NCBI GenBank assembly: GCA_023910675.1
Contig: JAAVWC010000013.1
Coordinates: forward strand, 1 to 64,000
Direction: 5' to 3'
Length of the DNA stretch: 64,000 nt
Source of the DNA: Gemmatimonas sp.
Lineage (GTDB): Bacteria; Gemmatimonadota; Gemmatimonadetes; Gemmatimonadales; Gemmatimonadaceae
In this document: positions 51,617 to 60,751 of the stretch, in pieces
How the letters are laid out: every line of letters starts with the position of its first letter
How positions within the stretch are numbered: position 1 is the first letter of the stretch
Notes under the pieces: model-generated
Told to the model about the DNA's origin: nothing
The model's input: the letters and a program-made list of their open reading frames with translations, nothing else
Databases searched by the model: none
Program-made: the position numbers and the translations under genes

Positions 51617-52263
51617 GGTGGGGTGGGGGCAGTCGAAAGGAGGGCCTGCATCGCGTGGCACGCGGCATCGGCGGCGCCTGCGGGGGAGAGCTGCCCGCGA
51701 TCGCGCAGCATTTGCCAGAACGGTGCGCTGTAGATGGCCACGCAGGTGGCGACCAGCTGCGCCCCCTGCGTGCGGCTCATTATGGCGAGGCGTGGCGCGA
51801 GCGCGCGCTTGAATGCCGCGCGTCCCTCGGCCGATCCGTGTTGACTGATATTGGCGCGCGGAGCCGCCGCGATGACGGCGCGAGTGAGGGCGTTGTTGCG
51901 CTCGAACTGCGCGAAGAGGTCTCGGAGGTACGGAATGATCGTCGCTTCGGTCTCGGGCCACACGGTGCCGGTGCGGTCGCGCAGCTGGCGCCACACGGCG
52001 GCGACGAGGTCGCCTTGCGTGGGGAAGTAGCGATACGCCGTGCGGGGGGAGACGCCGGCGGCGGCGGCCACCGCTTCGTGATTGAACGGCGCGTCGGGAG
52101 ACTCCCGCAGCAGTGCGAAGGCATGTTCGGCGAGCAGTGCGGCCACCGCGGCCCGTCGACGGGTCGCGCTCGCCGATGTGGCATCGGTGCTGGTCGTGAT
52201 GACCGGCGGCTTTGTGCGCGCCGGGGCCCGGCTAGTCGGCCGGGCCGATGATCGGGAAGGCAT
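51613..52263 (-). CDS. TetR-family transcriptional regulator
   Basis: A 216-residue protein. The N-terminal HTH reads 'RRRAAVAALLAEHAFALL' then 'FNHEAVAAAAGVSPRTAYRYFP' (split over residues about 50-90), and 'RTAYRYFPTQGDLVAAVW' is the family signature. The C-terminal ligand domain is divergent. ATG 52263 is chosen because an upstream extension would read through two palindromic operator sites. It is the first gene of the tetR-cupin operon and is divergent from the M24 peptidase gene. Autoregulation through the adjacent palindromes is very likely. Confidence 0.88.
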   Translation of the reverse strand: MPSRSSARPTSRAPARTKPPVITTSTDATSASATRRRAAVAALLAEHAFALLRESPDAPFNHEAVAAAAGVSPRTAYRYFPTQGDLVAAVWRQLRDRTGTVWPETEATIIPYLRDLFAQFERNNALTRAVIAAAPRANISQHGSAEGRAAFKRALAPRLAIMSRTQGAQLVATCVAIYSAPFWQMLRDRGQLSPAGAADAACHAMQALLSTAPTPP

Positions 52264-52298
52264 GGCAGTAAACTGCCATAACTGGCAGTGTACTGTCA
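52263..52298. promoter_or_regulatory. Two tandem palindromic operators, probable TetR sites
   Basis: TGGCAGTAAACTGCCA (52263-52278, perfect 7-bp arms) and TGGCAGTGTACTGTCA (52283-52298, one mismatch) are 20 bp centre to centre. They abut the tetR start, and TTGACA on the minus strand (52294-52299 area) overlaps the second site, so binding would block the tetR promoter. The divergent peptidase gene may also be affected. Confidence 0.8.
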
Positions 52299-52408
52299 AT
52301 ACGGTCATCGCGGGGGCCGGTCCCCACTCCCCGCTGGCCGGACGCGCGTTGGGGCCGCATGATTAGCCCGTCTCCCCTGCCACCTCTCCCGTACCTGTCG
52401 ACCCTGCC

Positions 52409-53713
52409 ATGAGCAACCGCCGTCAGTTCCTTTCCGCTGCATCCACGGTTGGTGCCGCCGTGGCGCTCGGCGCCCGCCCGGGGGAGGCGCAGCACGACCA
52501 CGACGCGGCCGGGCCACAAGACGGTGCGATGCCCCCGGCGATTCGCGCGCTCACGCCGATGCGGCAAGGGGTCGTGCCGATCAGCGGAACTGAGCGTCGG
52601 GCCAGGATCGAAAAGGCGCGGCGCCTCATGCGTGAGCAGAAGATGCAGGGGCTCATGCTGACCGGCGGCACCTCCATGGTGTACTTCACGGGGATTCAGT
52701 GGGGATTGAGCGAGCGATTGCTGGCGGCGTTCATCCCGGTGAGTGGTCGACCGTTTCTCGTCACGCCCAAGTTCGAAGAAGAACGGGCGATGGAGCAGGT
52801 GGCGCTCGGCCCCATGGCCGGCGATGCCGACGTGTATGCGTGGGAGGAGCACGAAGATCCGTACGCGCTCATCGCGAACGCGCTGCGTACGCGTGGACTG
52901 GGCACCGCCACGATTGGCGTGGAAGAGACGGTGCGGCATCAGTTCAGCTACGGCACGTCGCGACTGGCGGGGGTGACGCTCACCGACGGCACGCCGATCA
53001 CGGCGGGGTGTCGCATGGTGAAGGACGCGCACGAGTTGGCGCTTATGCGTCACGCGAGTCAGGTGACACTGCGCGCATACGAGGCGGCGTGGAAGTCGCT
53101 CACGGAAGGGATGACGCAAGGCGACTTTGCGCGCCTGGTGGCCATGGCGCACACCCAACTTGGGTACAGTGGGTCCGCGGGCGTGCAGGTCGGCAAATAC
53201 TCAGCGTTGCCGCATGGCAGCGTGACCCCGCAGGTGGTGCGGGAAGGGAGCATTCTGCTCATTGACGGCGGCTGCAAGGTGGAAGGGTACAGCTCCGACA
53301 TCTCGCGCACCTTTGTCCTGGGGAAGCCCACCCAGCGCATGAAGGATGTGTTCGAGATCGAGCATCGTGCGCAGGCGGCGGCGTTGCGTGCCGCGCGTCC
53401 CGGTGTGCCCTGTGAAGCGGTCGATGCGGCGGCCCGAAAGGTGATTGTCGACGCGGGCTTTGGTCCCGACTACAAGTTCTTCAGTCACCGCGTGGGCCAC
53501 GGCATGGGGATGGACGGGCACGAGTGGCCGTATCTGGTGCGCGGTAACACGCTGCCCCTGGCGCCGGGGATGGTCTTCTCCGATGAGCCGGGCATATACA
53601 TTCCCGGCGAGTTCGGGATACGGCTCGAGGACGATATGGTCATTACGGAATCGGGCGCCGATCTGTTTACGCCGCAGTCGCCGAGTCTGGAGCGGCCGTT
53701 CGCCGCGGCGTGA
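52409..53713 (+). CDS. Xaa-Pro-type metallopeptidase (M24), Tat-exported
   Basis: A 434-residue protein. The N terminus is a twin-arginine signal ('NRRQFLSAASTVGAAVALG'). A creatinase-like N-terminal domain covers about 60-200. The M24 'pita-bread' domain has all five metal ligands: D286, D297 ('GYSSDISRTF'), H364 ('HRVGHGMGMDGHEW'), E393 ('SDEPGIYI') and E407 ('RLEDDM'). The family cleaves the bond before proline in peptides. Tat export suggests periplasmic action on a pre-folded metalloenzyme. Intact. Confidence 0.92.
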   Translation: MSNRRQFLSAASTVGAAVALGARPGEAQHDHDAAGPQDGAMPPAIRALTPMRQGVVPISGTERRARIEKARRLMREQKMQGLMLTGGTSMVYFTGIQWGLSERLLAAFIPVSGRPFLVTPKFEEERAMEQVALGPMAGDADVYAWEEHEDPYALIANALRTRGLGTATIGVEETVRHQFSYGTSRLAGVTLTDGTPITAGCRMVKDAHELALMRHASQVTLRAYEAAWKSLTEGMTQGDFARLVAMAHTQLGYSGSAGVQVGKYSALPHGSVTPQVVREGSILLIDGGCKVEGYSSDISRTFVLGKPTQRMKDVFEIEHRAQAAALRAARPGVPCEAVDAAARKVIVDAGFGPDYKFFSHRVGHGMGMDGHEWPYLVRGNTLPLAPGMVFSDEPGIYIPGEFGIRLEDDMVITESGADLFTPQSPSLERPFAAA

Positions 53714-53780
53714 CCGCTGGGTAACGCGCACGCGTGGTTGTGCGTACCCTGAGGTACCCTCTCCTCCGGTCGGTGTCGCT

Positions 53781-56165
53781 GTGCCCTTGCTTTCTCTGTT
53801 GCTCCTCCCGCTCGTGTTGAGCGGTTCGCCACTGCCGCCGGTGCGTCATGCTGATGAGCCGGGGCCGGTGTTCAACGGTCGGTCGGGGAAAACGATCGTC
53901 GCCCTGCCACGCGCTGAACGTGCGCCGGTGGTGGACGGCGTCCTGGATGAGCCGGAGTGGGGGCGCGCCGCCGTGCTTACGGGCTTCTCGCAGTTCTTTC
54001 CCACAGACGGCGTCGCCGCGCGAGACAGCACGGAGATCCTGGTGTGGTATAGCGGCACCGCGTTGCACGTCGGCGTCCGGGCCTTTGCCGCGCCGGGGAC
54101 GGTGCGCGCCACACTCGCCGACCGCGACCGCATTACGCAGGACGACAACGTGCAGCTATTTCTGGGCACGTACAACGACAGTCGGCAGGCGCTCGTGTTC
54201 GCGGTGAATCCGTTTGGCATCCAGAGTGATGGCGTGCTCACGGAAACCGGTGCGGTCACGGGAGGTGGCCTTGCCGGCGGCACGAGCAAGTCTCGTGAAG
54301 CGGTGGACTTGGCGCCGGACTACGTGTGGCAGTCGAAGGGTCGACTGACCGCGGCCGGATTTGACGTGGAGATCGTCATCCCGTTCAAGAGTCTGCGCTA
54401 TCGCAATGCGGACGTGCACACCTGGCAGCTGAATGTCGTGCGCACCGTGCAGGTGAGTGGGCACGAGCAGACATGGACCGCGACGACGCGCGCCGGGTCC
54501 AGTTTTTTGGCGCAATCGGGGACGCTGAACGGCCTGCGCGACTTGCAGCGCGGGGTCACGGTCGACCTCATTCCGACGGTCACCTCGACCGCGAGCGGGG
54601 CGCCGGGGCCATCCGCCGGCAGCTGGCGTTATGCGACGCAGCGACCGGAGGTTGGCGGCAGTGCCCGGTGGGGGATCACGAGTAACCTCACGCTCTCCGG
54701 CACCGCCAATCCAGATTTTTCGCAGGTTGAAGCGGACGCCACGCAGTTCGCGCCAGATCCGCGCAATGCGGTGTTCTTTCCGGAACGTCGTCCGTTCTTC
54801 CTTGAGAGTCAGGAACAGTTCACGGTGCCCAATCGGCTGATCTACACACGCCGTATCGCGCAGCCGATCGTCGCGACGAAGCTCACCGGCAAGCAGCGCG
54901 GTTTCGACATTGGCGTGCTGTCGGCGATCGACAGCAAGGAGGCCTCCGTGTCCGGACGCGATGCTCCGCTGTTCAGCATCGTCCGTCTTCAGCGTGACCT
55001 CGGCGCGCAGAGCCGGATCGGCATGGTGTACACGGATCGCAGCGAAGGACGCGCGTGGAATCGCGTCGTGGGTGTCGATGGGCGACTGGTACGCGGCGTG
55101 TACAGCGTGCAGGCGCAGCTCGCGCGCAGCATGACACGCACCGCTGGCGCCACGACGGCGGCCCCGCTGTGGGATGTCTCGGCGGTACGCAACGGGCGGG
55201 CATTCTACGCGCGCTATACGTTCGTTGGGATCTCCAACACTTTCGACGCGCAGAGCGGGTTCATTCCGCGCCCCGGCGTGGCCAACATGAGCGCGACGCA
55301 CCGGTGGAACCGGTTCGGAAAGAAAGGGGCGCTCGTCGAGCTGACGAGTCCGGAGATCTATCTCAACGGCCGGTATCAGTATGCCGACTATGTGAACCGG
55401 CGCGCGGCGCAGGATGTGCAGCTGCATTTGCGAAACAACATGCGCTTGCGCGGTGGCTGGCAGGTGGGCACGCAGATCTTCCGCGAGGAATTCGGCTTTG
55501 ATACGGGGCTGTATGCGAACTACGTGCTGCAGCGGCCCGCGACGGGAGGCCGAGTGGACACACTCCCCTACACGGGGACGAAGCGGCTGCCGAATCTCGA
55601 TTGGCTGGTGTCCATCGGCACGCCGGAGTTCAAGCGGTTCAGTGCCAATACCGTCGTGATCTGGGGGAAAGACGAGAATTTTCAGGAATGGAGTTCCGCC
55701 GACATTCTCTTCCTGAATCAGTCACTCACGCTGCGTCCTACGGAGCAGCTGCGTGTCTCGGGTACATGGGCGTACGAAACGTTCCGGCGCAGAACCGACG
55801 GCTCCATGGTGCTGTCGCGCAATACGCCGCGTGTGCGCGCGGAGTATCAGCTGAATCGCCAAGTCTTCGTGCGCGTCATTGGCGAGCATTCCGTCGTCGA
55901 GCAGGATTCCCTTCGAGACGATTCACGGACAGAGCTTCCGGTGTATCTCCGGCAGCGCGACGGGTCACTGCGCCGCGCGGAAGCATTCCGACGGACCCGC
56001 GCGCGACTTGACGTGCTGTTCTCGTACCTCCCGTCGCCCGGGACCGTCGTGTATTTCGGGTATGGTGATCAGCTCCGCGCCGACGAACCGATCGGCCCGC
56101 GTACGCTGCGGCGATCGGCCGATCTGTTTTTCGCCAAGGTGAGCTATCTCTTCCGGCTCCAGTAG
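53781..56165 (+). CDS. CBM9-like / DUF5916 outer-membrane protein
   Basis: A 794-residue protein. It has a signal peptide from GTG 53781 ('PLLSLLLLPLVLSGSP'). A CBM9-like domain covers about 45-235 ('APVVDGVLDEPEWGRA', 'TEILVWYSGTALHVGVRAF', 'FDVEIVIPFKSLRY'). A DUF5916 beta-barrel follows, with the family mark 'GSARWGITSNLTLSGTANPDFSQVEAD' (split) and 'FFPERRPFFLESQEQF', and ends in the aromatic 'SYLFRLQ'. It probably sits in the outer membrane. Function is unknown, possibly carbohydrate or peptide handling. It follows the peptidase by 67 bp on the same strand and may be co-transcribed with it. Confidence 0.85.
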   Translation: MPLLSLLLLPLVLSGSPLPPVRHADEPGPVFNGRSGKTIVALPRAERAPVVDGVLDEPEWGRAAVLTGFSQFFPTDGVAARDSTEILVWYSGTALHVGVRAFAAPGTVRATLADRDRITQDDNVQLFLGTYNDSRQALVFAVNPFGIQSDGVLTETGAVTGGGLAGGTSKSREAVDLAPDYVWQSKGRLTAAGFDVEIVIPFKSLRYRNADVHTWQLNVVRTVQVSGHEQTWTATTRAGSSFLAQSGTLNGLRDLQRGVTVDLIPTVTSTASGAPGPSAGSWRYATQRPEVGGSARWGITSNLTLSGTANPDFSQVEADATQFAPDPRNAVFFPERRPFFLESQEQFTVPNRLIYTRRIAQPIVATKLTGKQRGFDIGVLSAIDSKEASVSGRDAPLFSIVRLQRDLGAQSRIGMVYTDRSEGRAWNRVVGVDGRLVRGVYSVQAQLARSMTRTAGATTAAPLWDVSAVRNGRAFYARYTFVGISNTFDAQSGFIPRPGVANMSATHRWNRFGKKGALVELTSPEIYLNGRYQYADYVNRRAAQDVQLHLRNNMRLRGGWQVGTQIFREEFGFDTGLYANYVLQRPATGGRVDTLPYTGTKRLPNLDWLVSIGTPEFKRFSANTVVIWGKDENFQEWSSADILFLNQSLTLRPTEQLRVSGTWAYETFRRRTDGSMVLSRNTPRVRAEYQLNRQVFVRVIGEHSVVEQDSLRDDSRTELPVYLRQRDGSLRRAEAFRRTRARLDVLFSYLPSPGTVVYFGYGDQLRADEPIGPRTLRRSADLFFAKVSYLFRLQ

Positions 56166-56237
56166 TTGGCGCGTATCATTGGGTTCGTCAAACGGCAGGT
56201 CTGTCCTGCGGTGCTCCCAATCCGGCTGGAGGATGGC

Positions 56238-56666
56238 ATGAGTAAAGCCATGCGTGCGATCACGGCTGGGGTCGCAGGCTTTGTGGTGGGGTCGCTCGTC
56301 AACGGCGCAATCGTCGCCGTGGGGCCGTCGCTCGTCCCGCCGCCCACCGGCGCGGACATGACAACGGTGGAAGGGCTCACCGCGGCCATGTCCCGTCTGG
56401 AGCCGAAGCACTTCGCCATGCCGTTCCTCGCGCATGCGCTGGGAACATTCGTGGGTGCCACCGTCGCCGTCATCATCGCGACGGCGTACCGCACACGACT
56501 GGCATACATCATCGGGTTTGTCTTTCTGGCAGGCGGAATCGTAGCGGCGAAGATGATCCCCGCTCCCAACTGGTTCATTGCCCTCGACCTGCTGGTGGCG
56601 TATCACCCCATGGCATGGCTCGGCCTGGCTGTCGGCCGACGTCTCCGTCCCGATACGCCAGTATAA
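56238..56666 (+). CDS. Small four-helix membrane protein
   Basis: A 142-residue protein. About four hydrophobic helices are seen: 'AITAGVAGFVVGSLVNGAIV', 'AHALGTFVGATVAVIIATA', 'LAYIIGFVFLAGGIVAA' and 'FIALDLLVAYHPMAWLGLAVG'-like (the first and last are split by charged or polar residues in the protein). It starts at ATG 56238, 5 bp after GGAGGA (56227-56232). No enzymatic motif. It follows the DUF5916 gene by 72 bp. Confidence 0.75.
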   Translation: MSKAMRAITAGVAGFVVGSLVNGAIVAVGPSLVPPPTGADMTTVEGLTAAMSRLEPKHFAMPFLAHALGTFVGATVAVIIATAYRTRLAYIIGFVFLAGGIVAAKMIPAPNWFIALDLLVAYHPMAWLGLAVGRRLRPDTPV

Positions 56667-56683
56667 GGCCGTAGCGATCAGCA

Positions 56684-56860
56684 TTACGGAACCCGCCTGC
56701 CGACGACGTAGTAACTCTCGTCGACTCGCAGCGTGCCGTTCGTCGCGATGGGGATTTCGATGCGCGTCCAGCTGCTCCCCGGTGTGACCTGCGCGGATGC
56801 ATTCCCGCTGACGAGGCGCACCGGACTCGCCCGCGTTCCACGCCGACGGCGGACGTGACC
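56684..56860 (-). pseudogene. 3' remnant of an unknown gene
   Basis: A minus-strand frame ends 'RIEIPIATNGTLRVDES' then 'YYVVGRRVP' and a stop. It reads like a real C terminus, but no start or upstream domain exists because the RluA-type gene begins on the other strand at 56903. It is probably a truncated leftover. Confidence 0.3.
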
Positions 56861-56902
56861 ATCATCCGCGTGAAATCGCCGTCGCAGGGTTACACTGAAG
56901 GG

Positions 56903-58244
56903 GTGATTCCCTTTTCGACGATTGTAGAGCCTGCCGAGGCTCCCGCGCGTTTTCCCAGTCCCTTCGATCGCGCCGCCATCCATCCGCTCGCGCGACGCGC
57001 GGCCGCGGAGACGATGACGTTGCTCGACGCGGGGCTTGGGGACGCGTGGGAGCTGGGGCAGGTTGGCGGCGGCAAGATGTTCGGGGTGCTCGTCGTTGCG
57101 GCGAGCGATGGTTCGCTGGGGTACCTGCGCGCCTTCTCCGGGATGCTGAAGGGGCAGTGGACTATCGCGGGGTGGGCGCCGCCCACGTTCGACGCGCGGG
57201 CACGCGATGTGATTTGGATTCCTGGTGAAGCCGCGTTGGCGGCGCTCTCCCACGATGCGGCGCGCACGGCGATGTCGCGTGAGCTGCTGCCGGCCATTCA
57301 GGGCACGTATTCCTTTGCCAACGCGCGCGGTGAAGTGCGTGCGCTTCACGAGTTGTTTGCTCCCGCGCAGCCGCCAGCCGGCGCCGGTGATTGTGCCGCG
57401 CCCAAGCTGTTGGCCGAAGCGTATGCGAAGGGACTGCGCCCGCTCGCGCTTGCCGAGTTTCTGGTGGGGCGCGCCGCCGCGCTCGGGCGACCGGCGATCG
57501 GGGTCGTTCTATGCGGCGTGTCAGGGGAAGTGTCCACCTCTTCTCGCGCACATGCTGAGCGGGCTCCCCGCCGATCCCCCGCCGCAGTACGGCTCGGCCG
57601 CGCTGGCGCCGCACGAACCCACCGTCGTCTACGAGGACGCGCACGTCGTGGTCGTCGACAAGCCGTCGGGGATGTTGTCGGTGCCCGGGCTGAGCCAAAA
57701 GGATTGTGTGTCCAATCGATTGCGGGCGCGCTATCCGGAGGCGACTGGGCAACTGGTGGTGCATCGCCTTGATCTCGATACGTCGGGACTCCTGATTGCC
57801 GCGAAAGATCCGCAGACGTTCTCGGCGCTGCAGCGGCTTTTCTCACAGCGTGCCATCGCCAAGCGTTATGTGGCGTGGCTAGACGGTGTGCTGATTGGTG
57901 AACGCGGCGTAGTCGACCTTCCCATTCGCATGGATGTGGAGGACCGGCCACGGCAGATTCACGATCCGGTCCACGGCAAGTCGGCGATGACCGAGTGGGC
58001 CGTGCTTGAGCGAGGCAACGACCGCACCAAGCTGGCCTTGGTGCCGCTCACCGGGCGTACGCATCAGCTGCGTGTTCATGCGTCGCATCCGCTTGGCCTC
58101 GATGCGCCCATTGTGGGCGATCGCCTTTACGGTCGGGAGGCACCCGAGCACGGCGAACGGCTGCTCCTGCATGCGGAGTCCGTGGCCTTTACGCATCCGG
58201 TGACTGGCGTGTCCATACAGCTCTCGCGTCCCGCGCCGTTCTAA
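56903..58244 (+). pseudogene. RluA-family pseudouridine synthase with a +1 frameshift
   Basis: RluA-type enzymes convert uridine to pseudouridine in rRNA or tRNA. The first frame (from GTG 56903) carries an N-terminal extension ('GYLRAFSGMLKGQWTIAGW', 'ALAEF') and must shift to the next frame at 57458-57461, where 'WWGAPPRSG' and 'FYAACQGKCPPLL' follow naturally. One extra T in GAGTTTCTGG explains it. The second frame holds the whole catalytic domain: 'VVDKPSGMLSVPG', 'HRLDLDTSGLL' (catalytic Asp) and 'LTGRTHQLRVH'. The catalytic half could still be made from an internal start. It may be a true mutation or a sequencing error. Confidence 0.8.
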
Positions 58245-58269
58245 GCTTCCAGGGCGCTTTACGACGCGG

Positions 58270-58992
58270 TCATCGGGTGCTGGTGCGCTCCGTGTGTTTG
58301 GCGGTGGTGACCGTCGTGCAGGTGGCGGGTGGCGTGGAATCGTTGCGGAAACGCGCAAGGCAGCCGCCTATGTCGCGCGCGAGTTGCAGGAGCGCTGTGT
58401 CCAGGCTGCTCACGAGCGTGGCGTAGTCGCCAATCCGCCAGGTCCCGCTGCGGTCGTCACTGCTGCCGCGGATGAGGATCAGGCCATCGCTTGGACGGAT
58501 GATGTCCCACGTGGCCTTCACGTGAACCGGCCCCTCGGTCGCACTCGGCGCCGTGGTAGAGTCGGTGACGCCTTCGAAGCGCGCAATGTGCAGCTGCACG
58601 AGGTAATCGTGTCGCGTGCGTGTTGCCCACGGCGCAATGTCTGCGGTGCGCACCGGTGGACGTCCGGTAAGGTTCCCCGCTACCACCCGGTTGATGGCCT
58701 CACCAACATCTTCACCCCACCGGTGGTACTCTGACACGGCAATCTCGTTGGTGCCGCGTCGCACGAGGACCGACGGGACCACGAGATACGAGGCGATGTC
58801 GATGCGCCGAAAAGCTACAGCGAGTCCGCCGCGCATGGCGCTGCCGCTGTCTGGCACAAGACCACCCAGCACATACTGCCGCAATGGCGATGCCTCGCGG
58901 GCGAGCCGGAAGCACCCCATGGCGAGGGGAAGTGCCAGCAGCACGCCGTGCAGCGGTCGCGCCGCCACGTGGACAATCCGTGAGTGAGTCAT
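58270..58992 (-). CDS. ABC-transport auxiliary lipoprotein (PqiC/DUF330-like) of the Mla operon
   Basis: A 240-residue lipoprotein with lipobox 'LPLAMGC' (Cys about residue 27). 'RQYVLGGLVP' and 'AVAFRRIDIASYLVVPSVLVRRG' follow the pattern of the outer-membrane lipoprotein that accompanies MCE transporters. It probably anchors the MlaD ring or accepts lipids at the outer membrane. ATG 58992 overlaps the mlaD stop by 4 bp. It is the last gene of the operon. Confidence 0.75.
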   Translation of the reverse strand: MTHSRIVHVAARPLHGVLLALPLAMGCFRLAREASPLRQYVLGGLVPDSGSAMRGGLAVAFRRIDIASYLVVPSVLVRRGTNEIAVSEYHRWGEDVGEAINRVVAGNLTGRPPVRTADIAPWATRTRHDYLVQLHIARFEGVTDSTTAPSATEGPVHVKATWDIIRPSDGLILIRGSSDDRSGTWRIGDYATLVSSLDTALLQLARDIGGCLARFRNDSTPPATCTTVTTAKHTERTSTR

Positions 58993-59975
58993 TTACGGGG
59001 CGGTCTCTTGCCGCGAAGCAGCATGTCAGGGTTTTGCTCGAGTGATGCAATGAGCACGCGGAGCGCATCGGCCGCATCGCGCAGGCTCGTGAGGGCCCCG
59101 GTCAGCGCGTATCCCGGACCGGTGTCTGCCGAGAGTAGGCCGTGTGTTTCCTCCAGGGTCTTTCGCAGTGCTTGCATCGACGCCAGCGCTTCGGTGGTGA
59201 CGCCGGTCATTTGTTGTTGCAGCGGATCGATGGCGCCGCTGGCGCGCGTCGCGAGTCGTTCGGTTTCTGCGAGCGTCCTGTTCAGCTGCGCGGTGGTCGC
59301 GGGAAGTTGCCGCAGGGTGGCCTGCATCTCCGGCGTGCTGACCAGCTTCTCCACCGCTTGCGCGGATTTCACCACGGCCACGTTGATCTCCCGCATGTTC
59401 ACTTCGGCCAGCAACCCGTTTACCCGGTTGAGGATCTTGATCATCTCCGACAGCAGGCTGCCGGCGCCGCCACCGATCGCCGCCATGAGCGAAGGCGTGG
59501 TGGCGATCTCCGGCCATGGTGTGGCGCGCGCTTCGAGTTGCGGCGGCGTGGAATCCGAGCGGTAGCTCAGTTCGAGGTACAGCACGCCGGTCACGAAGCT
59601 CTCCATCTGCAGCTGCGCGCGAAGGCCCTTCGCGATCTGCTCGCGCAGCACGACGGTGTCGCCGATGTCGACGTAGGTGCCGCGCGGCGTGGTCAGGCGC
59701 GCGACGTCGATCTCGAACTCGACGGGTACCTGAAAGGACTCGTCGCGCTGATCGATCTGGATGTTGATGGCCGTCACGGTGCCGACCGGTACCCCCTGAA
59801 ACTTCACCGGTGCGCCGTTCTCAAGGCCGTTCACCGACTCGGAGAAGTAGCTGATGAATGTCGTCCGTTCTTGGAACCATGTGGCCGATGCAAGGACGGC
59901 GGTGCCGACGACGGCGATCACCAGCGCCCCCAAAAGAAAGAAGCCGATGGCGGTCGGGTTCGCGCGAACACTCAT
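58989..59975 (-). CDS. mlaD: MlaD-type MCE substrate-binding protein
   Basis: A 328-residue protein. A single N-terminal membrane helix ('AIGFFLLGALVIAVVGTAVLA') is followed by one MCE domain at about 40-120 ('GLENGAPVKFQGVPVGTV', 'FEIDVARLTTPRGTYV'). A long helical tail with coiled-coil content runs to 'SLEQNPDMLLRGKRP'. MlaD hexamers bind phospholipid between the membranes. It overlaps mlaF upstream and the lipoprotein downstream by 4 bp each. Confidence 0.9.
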   Translation of the reverse strand: MSVRANPTAIGFFLLGALVIAVVGTAVLASATWFQERTTFISYFSESVNGLENGAPVKFQGVPVGTVTAINIQIDQRDESFQVPVEFEIDVARLTTPRGTYVDIGDTVVLREQIAKGLRAQLQMESFVTGVLYLELSYRSDSTPPQLEARATPWPEIATTPSLMAAIGGGAGSLLSEMIKILNRVNGLLAEVNMREINVAVVKSAQAVEKLVSTPEMQATLRQLPATTAQLNRTLAETERLATRASGAIDPLQQQMTGVTTEALASMQALRKTLEETHGLLSADTGPGYALTGALTSLRDAADALRVLIASLEQNPDMLLRGKRPPRK

Positions 59976-60751
59976 GGCGATCCTCCGCTACTGCGCGTGA
60001 GGAAACGGTGCACTTCGGCACTGGGCGGGTGATCGCGGAGCGCCGCCGGTGCGCCAAGCGCGGTCATGGTTTTGGTGTCGATATCGAGGAACAGTGCACG
60101 ATCCGCAATACGAAAAATGCTGGCGAGATCATGTGTCACCACGACGATGGTCGTGCCGAAACTGGCCTTAAGCTCGAGAATGAGATCGTCGAGCCGACTG
60201 GCGCTGATGGGATCGAGTCCGGATGACGGCTCGTCGAAGAAGAGCACATCGGGGTCGAGGGCAATGGCGCGTGCCAGTGCTGCGCGCTTTCGCATCCCGC
60301 CGCTGATCTCCGAGGGGTAGAACCCTTCGAACCCATGCAGTCCGACGAGCGCCAGTTTCAGCGCGACGACCTCCGCAATGGAGGCGGCAGGCAGCTCCGT
60401 GAATTCTTCGAGCGGGAGCGCCACGTTCTCCTCGAGTGTCAGGCCACTCCACAACGCGCCGTTCTGGTACATCACACCGATGCGCCGAAGGACACGTTGG
60501 TGCATGGCGTCGTTGTCGCGGGTGAACGGCGCCCCATCGAATAGAATCGTCCCGCTGGCTGGTGCCTTGAGCCCGATCAAGTGCTTGAGCAAGGTGCTCT
60601 TGCCGCTGCCGCTGCCGCCCATGAGGACGAAGATCTCCCCGCGGGTCACGCTGAAGGTCAGGTCGCTCATGATGACACGCTCGTCGTACAGCATGGTGAG
60701 GTTACGGACCTCGATCGCCGGCGTCTGCGCCCCCGCCTGAACCAGACTCAT
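59972..60751 (-). CDS. mlaF: MlaF-type ABC transporter ATPase
   Basis: A 259-residue ATPase of the lipid transporter. Walker A is 'MGGSGSGKSTLL', the Q-loop is 'MYQNGALWSGLTLEENV', the signature is 'SEISGGMRKRAALARA', Walker B is 'DVLFFDEPSSGLDP' and the H-loop is 'VVVTHDLASI'. The 'GALWSGLTLEENVALPL' Q-loop is typical of MlaF. ATG 60751 overlaps the mlaE stop by 4 bp. It energises phospholipid movement through MlaE. Confidence 0.93.
   Translation of the reverse strand: MSLVQAGAQTPAIEVRNLTMLYDERVIMSDLTFSVTRGEIFVLMGGSGSGKSTLLKHLIGLKAPASGTILFDGAPFTRDNDAMHQRVLRRIGVMYQNGALWSGLTLEENVALPLEEFTELPAASIAEVVALKLALVGLHGFEGFYPSEISGGMRKRAALARAIALDPDVLFFDEPSSGLDPISASRLDDLILELKASFGTTIVVVTHDLASIFRIADRALFLDIDTKTMTALGAPAALRDHPPSAEVHRFLTRSSGGSP

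Noticed and set aside
57440..57480. Programmed frameshifting in the RluA-type gene
   Set aside because: No slippery heptamer or downstream stimulator is evident, and the family is not known to use recoding. A simple indel is more likely.
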